From contig NZ_BLJA01000001.1 of NCBI RefSeq assembly GCF_019972295.1, positions 156,049-220,048 on the forward strand: 64,000 nt of DNA. The letters run 5' to 3'. Every line of letters starts with the position of its first letter. Positions within the stretch are counted from its first letter, which is position 1. The DNA comes from Geobacter sp. AOG2 (lineage in GTDB: Bacteria; Desulfobacterota; Desulfuromonadia; Geobacterales; Pseudopelobacteraceae). Below are positions 16,238 through 25,027 of the stretch, piece by piece. The notes under the pieces are model-generated. The model saw only the letters and a list, made by a program, of their open reading frames with translations. It was not told the DNA's origin and did not search any database. Made by a program: the position numbers and the translations under genes.

Positions 16238-17803
16238 TCAGACGGTTTCGTTGAGACGTTTCTGTTTGTAGTTCAGCCGGTTGAGGGCGTGGACGTAGGC
16301 CTTGGCCGAGGCCTCGATGATGTCGGTGGAGGAGCCCTTGCCCACCACGATATTGTTCCCTTCGGCCACGCGGACCGTGACCTCGCCCTGGGCGTCGGTG
16401 CCGCCGGTGATGGAGCCCACATTGTATTGCACCAGCTTGGCCTTGGTCTTGGTCAGCTTCTTGATGGCCTTGAGGGCGGCGTCCACCGGTCCGTCGCCCA
16501 GCTCGGCGGTGCGCACCGGCTCGCCGTCGATCTCCAGCTGCACCGTGGCGGTGGCCACGGCGAAGGAACCGCAGGTGACGGTGATGTGGCCCAGCTTGTA
16601 CTTCACGTCGTCGCGGGATTCGTCCACCACGATGGCGTCCAGGTCTTCGTCGAAGACCTCCTTCTTCAGGTCGGCCAGGGTCTTGAAGCGCTCAAAGGCG
16701 CGGTTCAGCTTGTCGTCGTCCAGGTCGTGGCCCAACTGCTCCAGGCGCTGCTTGAAGGCGTGGCGGCCGGAGTGTTTGCCCAGCACCAGGGCGCTGGCGG
16801 ACAGCCCCACCGATTCCGGGGTCATGATCTCGTAGGTGGATTTGTCCATCATCATGCCGTGCTGGTGGATGCCCGCCTCGTGGGCAAAGGCGTTGGCCCC
16901 CACGATCGCCTTGTTGGGCTGGACCGCGATGCCGGTGATGTTGGTCAGCAGGCGGCTGGCCGGGGTGAGCTGGTCGGTGGCCACATTGGTGGTGAAGGGG
17001 AGGATGTCGTGGCGCGTGCGCAGGGCCATGACGAATTCCTCCAGGGAACAGTTGCCCGCCCGCTCGCCGATGCCGTTGATGGTGCACTCCACCTGGCGCG
17101 CCCCGGCCTGCACGGCGGCGATGGAGTTAGCCACCGACAGCCCCAGGTCGTTGTGGCAGTGGACCGAGATGATGGCCTTTTCGATGTTCCGCACATTCTC
17201 CTTCAGATAGGAGATGATGTTGAAATACTCGAAGGGGATGGTGTAGCCCACCGTATCCGGGATATTCACCGTGGTGGCCCCGGCGTCGATCACCGCCTCC
17301 ACCACTTCGGCCAGGAACGGCAGCCGGGTCCGCACCGCGTCCTCGCAGGAGAACTCCACGTTGGGGGTATAGGAGGCCGCGCGCTTCACCGCCTTGACGG
17401 CCGACGCCAGCACCTTGGCCGGCTCCATCTTCAGCTTGTACTGCATGTGGATGTCGGAGGTGGCGATGAAGGTATGGATGCGTCCTTTCTCCCCGGCGTA
17501 TTTCAGCGCGTCCCAGGCCCGGTCGATATCCTTTTCGCTGGAGCGGCACAGACCGGCGATCTGGGGTCCCTTGATCTGCTGGGCCACCAGCCTGACCGCC
17601 TCGAAATCGCCGTCGGAAGCAATGGGGAAGCCGGCTTCGATCACGTCCACGTTCATCTTCTGGAGCTGTTTGGCCACCCGCAGTTTTTCTTCGATATTCA
17701 TGCTGTTGCCGGGGGCCTGTTCGCCGTCCCGCAGCGTGGTGTCAAAAATCCTGATGAGTTGCCGGTCGTCCTGCTTCTGTTTTTTCGTCGGTGCCTTTGC
17801 CAT
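16238..17803 (-). CDS. leuA: 2-isopropylmalate synthase
   Basis: A 521-residue enzyme of leucine synthesis: condenses acetyl-CoA with 2-oxoisovalerate. The N-terminal HMGL-like TIM barrel has the DTTLRDGEQAPG motif (residues about 21-32), the metal and substrate histidines in SVHCHNDLG, and NGIGERAGN. The C-terminal LeuA regulatory dimer domain (about 380-515) gives leucine feedback inhibition and ends in the GKGSSTDIIEASAKAYVHALNRL block. It is preceded by a leucine-type T-box leader. Length and motifs fit LeuA better than citramalate synthase. Confidence 0.95.
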   Translation of the reverse strand: MAKAPTKKQKQDDRQLIRIFDTTLRDGEQAPGNSMNIEEKLRVAKQLQKMNVDVIEAGFPIASDGDFEAVRLVAQQIKGPQIAGLCRSSEKDIDRAWDALKYAGEKGRIHTFIATSDIHMQYKLKMEPAKVLASAVKAVKRAASYTPNVEFSCEDAVRTRLPFLAEVVEAVIDAGATTVNIPDTVGYTIPFEYFNIISYLKENVRNIEKAIISVHCHNDLGLSVANSIAAVQAGARQVECTINGIGERAGNCSLEEFVMALRTRHDILPFTTNVATDQLTPASRLLTNITGIAVQPNKAIVGANAFAHEAGIHQHGMMMDKSTYEIMTPESVGLSASALVLGKHSGRHAFKQRLEQLGHDLDDDKLNRAFERFKTLADLKKEVFDEDLDAIVVDESRDDVKYKLGHITVTCGSFAVATATVQLEIDGEPVRTAELGDGPVDAALKAIKKLTKTKAKLVQYNVGSITGGTDAQGEVTVRVAEGNNIVVGKGSSTDIIEASAKAYVHALNRLNYKQKRLNETV

Positions 17804-17930
17804 GTCTCGCTACGCTCCTTTCCTGGTTGTACACAACGCCGTCCGTCCCGGTGAAAGTATATCCCTTTTCGGGCCTCGCGCTTTGCCGGGACGATAATTC
17901 CGGCGTCGTGGTATGGTGATCGAAAATAAA

Positions 17931-18180
17931 AAAAGCCTCCGCCCCAAACAGGGGCGAAGGCTTTATAAGCGCATTCGCGGTACCACCCTTTTCACCCGGC
18001 GCACATCAGCCTGCCGGGCCTCGATTCACCCTTGACGCGGGAGTACGGCTTCGGCTAGCCAGCGGTTCACCGGAGCGGCTCTGAGGCGAGTTCATCATTC
18101 GCGCTTACCGGTTCGCACCAACCACCGGCTCTCTGGGAAGCCCGAAACGACTACTACTCCTCTTCGTTGCCTTTCAAATG
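17931..18180 (-). promoter_or_regulatory. T-box riboswitch (leucine) of leuA
   Basis: The minus strand carries the T-box core AAGGGTGGTACCGCG (17990-17976), a stem I opening with AACGAAGAGGAGTAGTAG, the AGAGA...GCGAACCGGT distal part, and a specifier region GAATGATGAACTCGCC where CUC (complement of 18088-18090) reads leucine. The terminator is a strong GC hairpin with a T-run (17963-17928). Uncharged tRNA-Leu would stabilise the antiterminator and turn on leuA, whose start lies about 125 bp downstream. Confidence 0.92.
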
Positions 18181-18336
18181 TTCTTCATCATAAAAGGAAT
18201 AATTCGGCAAAGTCAAGCTGTTTTATTTTCAGCAGGGTGCATTTGATAATGACAAACAAAAAAGGGGCTGTAACGTTGGTCGCACACATGCGGCTAACAC
18301 CACACGTGGTGCCACAGTCGCCCCGGATTCCTCTAT

Positions 18337-18753
18337 TTATAAAGGCTCGGGCTCATATTTGGGACGGTAGTGCCCGTATTCCGACGTCGGGTTGCGCCTG
18401 GCCGCCCAGTCGAGCAGGGCGTCCAGAGCGGGACAGAGCCCCTTTCCCTGCTCGGTCAGTCCGTAATCAACCTTGGGCGGGACCTGGGGATATATCGTTC
18501 GCTGAACGATTCCATCGGCTTCCAAAGCACGCAGCTGCTGGATGAGCATCTTTTGCGTAACACCGGGGATGGCCCGTTCCAATTCCGAAAAGCGCATGAT
18601 GCCGTTCGAGAACAGGTTCATGATGATCAGCAGCTTCCATCTGCCCTCAAGGACCCTGAGCGCGTCTTCCAGCCCCACGGCCGCGGCGGTCGGCGTTATG
18701 TTTTCCTGCTTACTTTCCGGTGAGTACCCGACTTTTTTGTGTGTACTTGACAT
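18337..18753 (-). CDS. HxlR-family transcriptional regulator
   Basis: A 138-residue winged-helix regulator. The HxlR domain spans about residues 25-115: LRVLEGRWKLLIIMNLFSNGIMRFSEL, then GVTQKMLIQQLRALEADGIVQR, then YGLTEQGKGL. Members sense oxidative, electrophile or redox cues and usually control a divergent neighbour. The SDR gene begins 78 bp away in the opposite direction and is the probable target. Confidence 0.9.
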   Translation of the reverse strand: MSSTHKKVGYSPESKQENITPTAAAVGLEDALRVLEGRWKLLIIMNLFSNGIMRFSELERAIPGVTQKMLIQQLRALEADGIVQRTIYPQVPPKVDYGLTEQGKGLCPALDALLDWAARRNPTSEYGHYRPKYEPEPL

Positions 18754-18831
18754 ATTCGCACCCTAATATGAAACTTGAATAAAGTCAAAGCGTAGGTTCG
18801 GAGTGGGGAGCGAATCCAAGGAGGTAAGACC

Positions 18832-19602
18832 ATGAAAGGCGAATTTTCCGGGAAAAAAGCGTTGGTTACCGGGGGCACAAAGGGCATGGGACGGGCTATC
18901 GCGCTACGCCTTGCCGAGGGCGGGGCGGATGTGATCGCCGCCGCGCGGGAGATCCCGCCGGACTTCCCCCTGAACAGCATTGCGGCGGACGTGTCCTCCG
19001 CCGAAGGGACGGACAGGATCATCGAGTATGTCAAAGGCGTGCACGGCGATCTGGACATACTGGTCAACAATGTCGGCGGCTCAAAGTCCCCCACGGGTGG
19101 GTACATCAACCACACCGACGACGAATGGCACCAGATGTTTGAGTTGAACCTGTTCGGTGCGGTGCGGCTGGACAGGGGTTTTCTGCCGGCTATGACCAGG
19201 AGGGGGAGCGGGAGCATCATCCACATCTCCTCCATCCAGAGCCATAAACCCATCTACGAATCGACCCTTGCCTATGCGGCTGCCAAGGCGGCGTTGAACA
19301 ACTACAGCAAGGCCCTGTCACTTGAGGTCGGAAGGCACGGCGTGCGCGTGAACGTCATTTCTCCCGGGTTCATCGAAACCGAGGCGGCCGGCGCATACAT
19401 CCGGCAGATCGCAGAGGATAAAGGCATATCCCTCGACGCGGCGCGCCAGGGGATAATCGACTTCATCGGCGGCATTCCCCTCGGAAGGACCGGGCGTCCC
19501 GAAGAGGTGGCGGAGCTTGCGGCCTTTCTGGCATCGGACCGGGCGGCCTGGATAACGGGCGTCGAGTACAGAATAGACGGCGGAACCATCCAAACCCTCT
19601 AG
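18832..19602 (+). CDS. Short-chain dehydrogenase/reductase
   Basis: A 256-residue classical SDR. It has the NAD(P)-binding TGGTKGMGRAIALRL glycine motif (from about residue 13), the NNVGG motif, catalytic Ser in IIHISSIQS, the YAAAKAALNNYSKAL motif (Tyr and Lys), and NVISPGFIET. The substrate is unknown. The AAGGAGG ribosome site is near perfect. It is divergent from the HxlR gene, and the DUF1330 gene follows 8 bp later, so an SDR-DUF1330 operon under HxlR control is likely. Confidence 0.92.
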   Translation: MKGEFSGKKALVTGGTKGMGRAIALRLAEGGADVIAAAREIPPDFPLNSIAADVSSAEGTDRIIEYVKGVHGDLDILVNNVGGSKSPTGGYINHTDDEWHQMFELNLFGAVRLDRGFLPAMTRRGSGSIIHISSIQSHKPIYESTLAYAAAKAALNNYSKALSLEVGRHGVRVNVISPGFIETEAAGAYIRQIAEDKGISLDAARQGIIDFIGGIPLGRTGRPEEVAELAAFLASDRAAWITGVEYRIDGGTIQTL

Positions 19603-19610
19603 GAGGCATC

Positions 19611-19898
19611 ATGCCGGCATACGTATTGTTTATCAGGGAACGGGTCAAGGATCGGAACGAGATCGAGGCATACAACAAGCTGGTTCCCCCCGCAATGGCC
19701 GGGCGGGATGTGAAGCTCCTGGCGGTCTACGGGAAGTCTGAGACGCTGGAGGGGCCGGAGTCCCAGGGGGTCGTGCTGCTGGAGTTCCCGTCCTATGAGG
19801 AGGCCATGGCCTGGTATGACAGCGCGGAATACCGGGAAGCGAGGGCGCATCGCTTTCTTGGCGCGGATTACCGGGTGATCGTTACCGAAGGAGCGTAG
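19611..19898 (+). CDS. DUF1330 family protein
   Basis: A 95-residue protein of the dimeric alpha-beta-barrel superfamily. The DUF1330 pattern is clear: YVLFIRERVKDRNEIEAY, then GVVLLEFPSYEEAMAWYDSAEYREARAHR. The function of the family is unknown. An AGGAGG site lies between the SDR stop and this start, showing one operon with the SDR. Confidence 0.85.
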   Translation: MPAYVLFIRERVKDRNEIEAYNKLVPPAMAGRDVKLLAVYGKSETLEGPESQGVVLLEFPSYEEAMAWYDSAEYREARAHRFLGADYRVIVTEGA

Positions 19899-20159
19899 CA
19901 GCGGTCCTTCCCCTGGGGAAAAGGGGGGGCGTCCCTGCCGCGCGTTGCAGGAGGCGTTCGGGGAATTCAGGTTTTCCCTCCCGTTCACCGCCGGCCGTGG
20001 GGTGCGGGATACCAAGAGCAACCATGCATTTCGCGCAGGGGAGTCGCCCGGTTGACAGACAGGCTGTCCCCGTGGTTGCAGGGGCTTGAATCATTCAAGG
20101 ACCTCCCTTGACAATTACCCGGTTGGTTAAATAATTGGTAATAAACAGGGAGGTGCACC

Positions 20160-20582
20160 ATGAAGCGGATCAGCGGAATTCTTGCCTTGCTTGCACTTGC
20201 CGGCCTGACCGGCTGCGCAACCAAGGGGTATGTCCAGACCCAGGTCGATCCCCTGGCCGAGCGCATCGGCAAGCTCGAAGCGGCCGTTTCCCGGCTCAAC
20301 GGGGTGACGGACAACGATGCGGCGGCCATCAAGGCGGCGAACGACAAGGCGCAGCAGGCCCTCGATCTTTCCAACAAGGCGGTGGTCGATGTGGTGAAGG
20401 CGGACGGCGATGTCAGGAACGCCGAGGCTGCGGCCATGAGGGCCGAGACAGCGGCCTTGAGAGCCGAGAAGGCCGCCGGTGACGCGGAAAAAGCCGCCGG
20501 CGACGCGGAGAAGGCTGCCGGCGAAGCCCGGCAGGGGGCGCAGAAATCGGAAAAGATCTTTGAACTTGAGCAGAAGAAATAG
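20160..20582 (+). CDS. Alanine-rich coiled-coil lipoprotein (Lpp-like)
   Basis: A 140-residue lipoprotein (lipobox LTGC, Cys19). After a short VDPLAERIGKLEAAVSRLNG segment it is almost entirely alpha-helical with Ala/Glu/Lys heptads and a repeated AEKAAGDAEKAAGDAEKAAGEA. It resembles alanine-zipper Lpp-type proteins that tie the outer membrane to peptidoglycan. The L,D-transpeptidase gene immediately downstream could make such a tether. GGAGG lies before ATG 20160. The C-terminal KK fits an Lpp-like attachment residue, but this is inference. Confidence 0.75.
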   Translation: MKRISGILALLALAGLTGCATKGYVQTQVDPLAERIGKLEAAVSRLNGVTDNDAAAIKAANDKAQQALDLSNKAVVDVVKADGDVRNAEAAAMRAETAALRAEKAAGDAEKAAGDAEKAAGEARQGAQKSEKIFELEQKK

Positions 20583-20667
20583 CCTGGTTCCCGACGGGCG
20601 CACCTCCCCCCGTCCGGGGCCGCCGTCCGGTCGCTGCGGGGTTCATGCCCTGTTCCGGCCGGGTCTT

Positions 20668-21537
20668 GTGCGCACCCTGGCGGTTCTTTTCATTGTCGGC
20701 GGGGCGGGTCACGGGCAAACCCACGCGAGCGGTGCGGAAGTTGTCTTCAGCCAGGGCGCGGGCGGGGCGGTCGCGGTCCACACCGTCGCCCCCGGCGAAT
20801 CCCTGGTCGAGCTGGCGCGGCGCTATGATGTGGGCTTCAACGAGATCACCGCCGCCAATCCCCGGATCGATCCCTTTATCCCCGCGGTGGGGACCCCGGT
20901 CACGATACCGGGGAGCGCGCTTCTGCCGGACGTCCCCGTGCACAGCGGGATTGTGGTCAACCTGGCGGAGATGCGCCTCTACTCCTTCCCCCCCCGTGCC
21001 GGAGATGCGGTGGATACCTTCCCCGTCGGCATCGGCGACGAGGGGTGGGATACCCCCACCGGGACGTACACGATCATCCAGAAGATCGCCGACCCGGCCT
21101 GGCACGTGCCCCCCTCCATCCGCAGGCAGCGCCCCGAGCTTCCCCCGGTCGTACCCCCCGGTCCCGACAACCCCCTCGGCGCCCGCGCCCTGCGTCTTTC
21201 CCTCGGCACCGTGCTCATCCACGGCACCAACCACCCCTACGGCATCGGTAGAAAGGTCAGCCACGGCTGCATCCACCTGTATCCCGAAGATATCGACCGG
21301 CTGTTCCGCAAGGTGTCCGTCGGGACCCGCGTCACCATCGTCCGGCAGCCGGTCAAGGCCGCCGTGGTGAACGGGCGGCTCCTGGTGGAGGTCCATGATG
21401 AGGCGGGGTGCGACCTGGAGCAGGAGGTCATCGATCTGCTTGCGGAGAAAGCCCTGCTGGCGCGGGCCGACCTGGCGAAGCTGGCGGCGGCGGCGAAGGC
21501 CAGGTCGGGGATGCCGACGGATATAACGAGGACCTGA
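20668..21537 (+). CDS. L,D-transpeptidase with LysM domain
   Basis: An ErfK/YbiS/YcfS-type enzyme. A signal peptide (LAVLFIVGGAGHGQTHAS) is followed by a LysM domain (about residues 31-75, HTVAPGESLVELARRYDVG) and a YkuD domain with HGTNHPYGIGRKVSHGCIHL, where the catalytic Cys lies in SHGC. It makes 3-3 peptidoglycan cross-links or attaches lipoproteins to the wall. The start is uncertain: GTG 20668 gives a clean signal peptide, TTG 20566 and ATG 20479 are in frame but overlap the lipoprotein gene. It is probably co-transcribed with the preceding Lpp-like gene. Confidence 0.85.
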   Translation: MRTLAVLFIVGGAGHGQTHASGAEVVFSQGAGGAVAVHTVAPGESLVELARRYDVGFNEITAANPRIDPFIPAVGTPVTIPGSALLPDVPVHSGIVVNLAEMRLYSFPPRAGDAVDTFPVGIGDEGWDTPTGTYTIIQKIADPAWHVPPSIRRQRPELPPVVPPGPDNPLGARALRLSLGTVLIHGTNHPYGIGRKVSHGCIHLYPEDIDRLFRKVSVGTRVTIVRQPVKAAVVNGRLLVEVHDEAGCDLEQEVIDLLAEKALLARADLAKLAAAAKARSGMPTDITRT

Positions 21538-21674
21538 AGGATTACGGTTTGACGACGGCGGTTCCGCCGGCCGCCAGCCGCGCGGTGCGCACCGTGGGGA
21601 GGAGGGTTGCAGGCAAAACGCGGCCGCCGGTCAGGGCCGGCCGTCTCCGGGATTCATCCCGTCCCGCTCCACGC

Positions 21675-22097
21675 TCACGCCGCCCGTGCCTCGCAGGCGG
21701 CCAAACGTTCCCTCGTCTCCTTCTCTTTCTTCCACCGCTCCGTCACATCCCGCATGATGGAGGCGCACCCCTCCATGCGCCCGGCGGCGTCGCGCAGCAG
21801 GACCATGCTGAACTCCAGGGAAACGCGGGCGCCGTCCTTGCGCACGCCCGGCGACGAGAGCAGCCCGGTCTTGTACTTCGTCTCGCCGGAGGCGATCACC
21901 CGCCGGTAGCCGTCCCAGTGCCGGGCGCGCAGGTTTTCCGGGATGATCAGGTCGAGCGATTGCCCCACGGCCTCGGCGGAAGAATAGCCGAAGATCTGCT
22001 CCGCCCCGCGGTTCCAGAAACGGATAACCCCCTCCCGGTCCGCGACCAGGATCGCGTCCGGCGCATCGTTCACCACCTGGTGCAGTAGCCTGTCCAT
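21675..22097 (-). CDS. Stand-alone PAS domain protein
   Basis: A 140-residue protein that is nearly all PAS: VVNDAPDAILVADREGVIRFWNRGAEQIFGYSSAEAVGQ, then the PAC-like end ASIMRDVTERWKKEKE. No output domain follows the short coiled tail. It is probably a cytoplasmic sensor that works through partner proteins, or the remnant of a longer sensor kinase. The ligand is unknown. Confidence 0.85.
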   Translation of the reverse strand: MDRLLHQVVNDAPDAILVADREGVIRFWNRGAEQIFGYSSAEAVGQSLDLIIPENLRARHWDGYRRVIASGETKYKTGLLSSPGVRKDGARVSLEFSMVLLRDAAGRMEGCASIMRDVTERWKKEKETRERLAACEARAA

Positions 22098-22131
22098 ATC
22101 CCCTCCCCCGCCCCTCGTGCCGTACGGTCGC

Positions 22132-22536
22132 TTATTTCAGATCCGCAAGCGGGTCTTCCCCGGTCTGCCAGCTCGCAAGGTATTTCTCGAAAAGGTGGAA
22201 GTCCTCGCCCTTGTGTTCCGTGAGGGTGACGTACATGTTCGTCACCGGGATGTTGAACGACCTGTTGATGAGTTCCATGAATCCCAGGGTAAGGGCCCTG
22301 CGTTTCTCCATGGTCCGCCCTTCGCGGATATCCGCATTCACGACGGCAACGCCCTTTTCAGGCTCCTTGACCCGGCCGATGGACAGATTGTAGGTGCCGA
22401 ATTCCCGGATGGAGATGCTGATATGGTCGGTTCCCGTATCCATGACCTGGGAGAAAAGGGTGCGGACCTGCTGGGCGAAAGCGCCTTTTTGCGCGTCCGT
22501 CAGACTCCGGTTGAATTCGAATTGTAGATGCGGCAT
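22132..22536 (-). CDS. Tautomerase/MIF-superfamily protein
   Basis: A 134-residue protein. ATG 22536 follows GGAGG and gives MPHLQFEF, so Met removal would expose the catalytic Pro1 of the tautomerase superfamily. The rest (YVTLTEHKGEDFHLFEKYL) fits a tautomerase enzyme of unknown substrate. The longer frame to 22569 is unlikely. It lies 34 bp upstream of the PAS gene in the same direction, so they may share a transcript. Confidence 0.7.
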   Translation of the reverse strand: MPHLQFEFNRSLTDAQKGAFAQQVRTLFSQVMDTGTDHISISIREFGTYNLSIGRVKEPEKGVAVVNADIREGRTMEKRRALTLGFMELINRSFNIPVTNMYVTLTEHKGEDFHLFEKYLASWQTGEDPLADLK

Positions 22537-23009
22537 ACGACCTCCATAGCATCGGTGAGAGGGTGACAATTATCCAGGCTCGGGCGCTTCGCGGCATAAG
22601 AAAATCTACAGCGCGCCAGGGAATAGTCAAGATGCCGGGCGCGGTTTCCGCTCTTTTTCCGGCGGTTTGAAGCGTCCGGTCGTGGAGGGTGGCGGAGATG
22701 CCGGGGGGAGGCGGGTCGGGCGGCGCCCCGGCGCGGCAGTTTTCCGGTGCGTTTTTGAATGGTAATATTTTATTAACATATTGAAATTTTTTTTGAAATT
22801 ATTGCGTGTCGAGGTAAACTTAAATAGACATCAGTCTCAACGAACGGGCACATACGGGGATATGCCCGCAAAGGGAGCCGGGAAAAGTTTTATTCAGAGG
22901 AGCGATCGCTGTCCGATTTTCAGCTTTCGGGATGTTTCACTCTTTCGGCCCTGGGCCGGAAGCTGCCCCGGTTGAACGGTACAGGTGCCGACTTTGGGGG
23001 GATAAACCG
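22537..23009. other. Intergenic region, about 470 bp
   Basis: Divergent spacer between the tautomerase gene (-) and the FG-GAP lipoprotein (+). It holds an AT-rich stretch (22760-22830) likely to contain the lipoprotein promoter, and a GGGCA...TGCCC hairpin with GCAAAG after it (22847-22875). No gene or firm riboswitch match was found. Confidence 0.5.
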
Positions 23010-24842
23010 ATGAAACGAATACAAAATTGTCTGGCAATCGGAGCGCTTATCGCTGTTGTCGCAACTCTGGCCGCATGCGGCGGCGGCGGCGGCGGTGGCG
23101 GCGGCGGGGGAACCGGGGGCACCGGAAGCACCACGTTGACCGCGCCGACCCTGACGCTGACCCCGCAAAGCGTCAAGACCTTTCACTTCACCTGGACCGG
23201 CGGCAGCGGCGCGACCGAGTACCGGCTGCTGGAAAACCCCGACGGCAGCTCCGGCTATACCCAGGTGGGCGCCCCCGCCGTCACCGCCACCAGCTACGAC
23301 CTGGCGGCCTCCCTGCCCGGCCGCATCAACGCCAGCTATATCCTGCGGGCGTGCAACAGCGACGCGTGCACCGACTCCGCGCCGGTTGCCGTCAGCGGCA
23401 CCCTGGCCGCCGCGGTCGGTTATGTGAAGGCCTCCAACACCAGGGCCCAAAGTTTCTTCGGTTACAGCATCGCCCTTTCCGCCGACGGCGGCACCATGGC
23501 GGTCGGGGCGATAGGTGAGTCCAGCGGCGCCACCGGTATCGGCGGCGACCAGAGCGATACCTCGGCCGTCGGCAGCGGCGCGGTGTATGTCTTCACCCGC
23601 AGCGGCCTCGCCTGGAGCCAGCAGGCCTATGTGAAGGCCTCCAACACCGGGGTGAGCGACAACTTCGGCAGCAGCATCGCCCTGTCCGCCGACGGCGGCA
23701 CCATGGCGGTGGGGGCGGTAGGCGAGTCCAGCAGCGCCACCGGTATCGACGGCAACCAGGCCGACAATTCGGCCGTCGGCAGCGGCGCGGTGTATGTCTT
23801 TACCCGCAGCGGCGCCGCCTGGAGCCAGCAGGCCTATGTAAAGGCCTCCAACACCGGGGCGGGCGACGGGTTCGGCATCGGCGTCGCCCTGTCCGGCGAC
23901 GGCGGCACCCTGGCGGTCGGGGCCGCCTATGAGGGCAGCAGCGCCACCGGCATCGACGGCAACCAGGCCGACAACTCGGCCAGTCAAAGCGGCGCGGTGT
24001 ATGTCTTTACCCGCAGCGGCGCCGCCTGGAGCCAGCAGGCCTATGTGAAGGCCTCCAACACCGAGGCGGGCGACTGGTTCGGCACCAGCGTCGCCCTGTC
24101 CGGCGACGGCGCCACCCTGGCGGTCGGGGCGGTCGGCGAGTCCAGCAGCGCCACCGGCAGCGACGGCAACCAGGCCGACAATTCGGCCGTCGGCAGCGGT
24201 GCGGTGTATGTCTTTACCCGCAGCGGCGCCGCCTGGAGCCAGCAGGCCTATGTGAAGGCCTCCAACACCGGGGCGGACGACCGGTTCGGTTACAGCGCCG
24301 CCCTGTCCGGCGACGGTGCCACCCTGGCGGTCGGGGCGGCCTATGAGGACAGCAGCGCCACCGGCATCGGCGGCAACCAGGCCGACAACTCGGCCGGTCA
24401 AAGCGGCGCGGCCTACGTCTTCACCCGCAGCGGCGCCGCCTGGAGCCAACAGGCCTATGTCAAGGCCTCCAACACCGGGACGGGCGACCTGTTCGGCTAC
24501 AGCATCGCCCTGTCCAGCGACGGCGCCACCCTGGCCGTGGGGGCGATAGGGGAGTCCAGCAGCGCCACCGGCATAGGCGGCACCCAGACCGACAATTCTA
24601 ACTACATTAATAGCGGCGCGGCCTACGTCTTCACCCGCAACGGCACCGCCTGGAGCCAGCAGGCCTATGTGAAAGCCTCCAACACCGGGAAAGACGACTG
24701 GTTCGGCGGCAGCATCGCCCTTTCCGGCGACGGCGGCACCCTGGCGGCCGGGGCCATCCATGAGCACGGCGGCGCCACCGGCATCGGCGGCAACCAGGCC
24801 GACATCTCGGCCAGCAACGGCGGAGCGGCGTACCTCTACTAA
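23010..24842 (+). CDS. Lipoprotein with seven FG-GAP (beta-propeller) repeats
   Basis: A 610-residue lipoprotein (lipobox LAAC, then a Gly run). Residues about 35-130 resemble a fibronectin type III domain. Then seven tandem repeats of about 68 residues follow, each beginning YVKASNT, continuing DxFGxSIALSGDG, LAVGA, ESSSATGI, and ending VYVFTRSGAAWSQQ. These are FG-GAP/integrin-alpha-type blades, and seven is the number that closes a propeller. Repeat DNA is very similar between copies, pointing to recent amplification or gene conversion. It is probably surface-exposed and adhesive or ligand-binding. ATG 23010 follows GGGGGGATAAACCG. Confidence 0.88.
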   Translation: MKRIQNCLAIGALIAVVATLAACGGGGGGGGGGGTGGTGSTTLTAPTLTLTPQSVKTFHFTWTGGSGATEYRLLENPDGSSGYTQVGAPAVTATSYDLAASLPGRINASYILRACNSDACTDSAPVAVSGTLAAAVGYVKASNTRAQSFFGYSIALSADGGTMAVGAIGESSGATGIGGDQSDTSAVGSGAVYVFTRSGLAWSQQAYVKASNTGVSDNFGSSIALSADGGTMAVGAVGESSSATGIDGNQADNSAVGSGAVYVFTRSGAAWSQQAYVKASNTGAGDGFGIGVALSGDGGTLAVGAAYEGSSATGIDGNQADNSASQSGAVYVFTRSGAAWSQQAYVKASNTEAGDWFGTSVALSGDGATLAVGAVGESSSATGSDGNQADNSAVGSGAVYVFTRSGAAWSQQAYVKASNTGADDRFGYSAALSGDGATLAVGAAYEDSSATGIGGNQADNSAGQSGAAYVFTRSGAAWSQQAYVKASNTGTGDLFGYSIALSSDGATLAVGAIGESSSATGIGGTQTDNSNYINSGAAYVFTRNGTAWSQQAYVKASNTGKDDWFGGSIALSGDGGTLAAGAIHEHGGATGIGGNQADISASNGGAAYLY

Positions 24843-24917
24843 CGGGCTGCCGACTTTCCACCGGCTGTGTGTGCCTGCCCGGCAGCCCGGCCCCGGCATT
24901 ACCCCGGATTACCCGGC

Positions 24918-24944
24918 AAAGCCCCTCTGCATCGGAGGGGCTTT
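24918..24944 (+). terminator. Hairpin terminator after the FG-GAP gene
   Basis: AAAGCCCCTC / GAGGGGCTTT stem with 7-nt loop TGCATCG, followed by TGTCCGTTT. Confidence 0.75.
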
Positions 24945-25027
24945 GTCCGTTTGCAGAGTCCGGTTGGTGGGTGTGGAGGCGCGCGTTGCCACAGGCGGGC
25001 GGCGATCCTGTTACCTTACGGAGGCGT

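Noticed and set aside
16289-17854. 521-residue plus-strand open frame opposite leuA
   Set aside because: Exact shadow of leuA with His/Gly/Asp-rich nonsense composition.
22847-22890. Possible c-di-GMP (GEMM) riboswitch before the FG-GAP gene
   Set aside because: A hairpin followed by GCAAAG is suggestive, but the conserved GGGCAAACC part and the second half (GGUAGC...) are missing, so the match is not good enough.
23420-24830. Regular 207-bp repeats as a CRISPR or satellite array
   Set aside because: The units are in-frame protein repeats without spacers, so they are coding FG-GAP blades.
22920-24899. 659-residue minus-strand open frame opposite the FG-GAP gene
   Set aside because: Its repeats are the mirror of the FG-GAP repeats; the plus strand has the signal peptide, lipobox, ribosome site and terminator.
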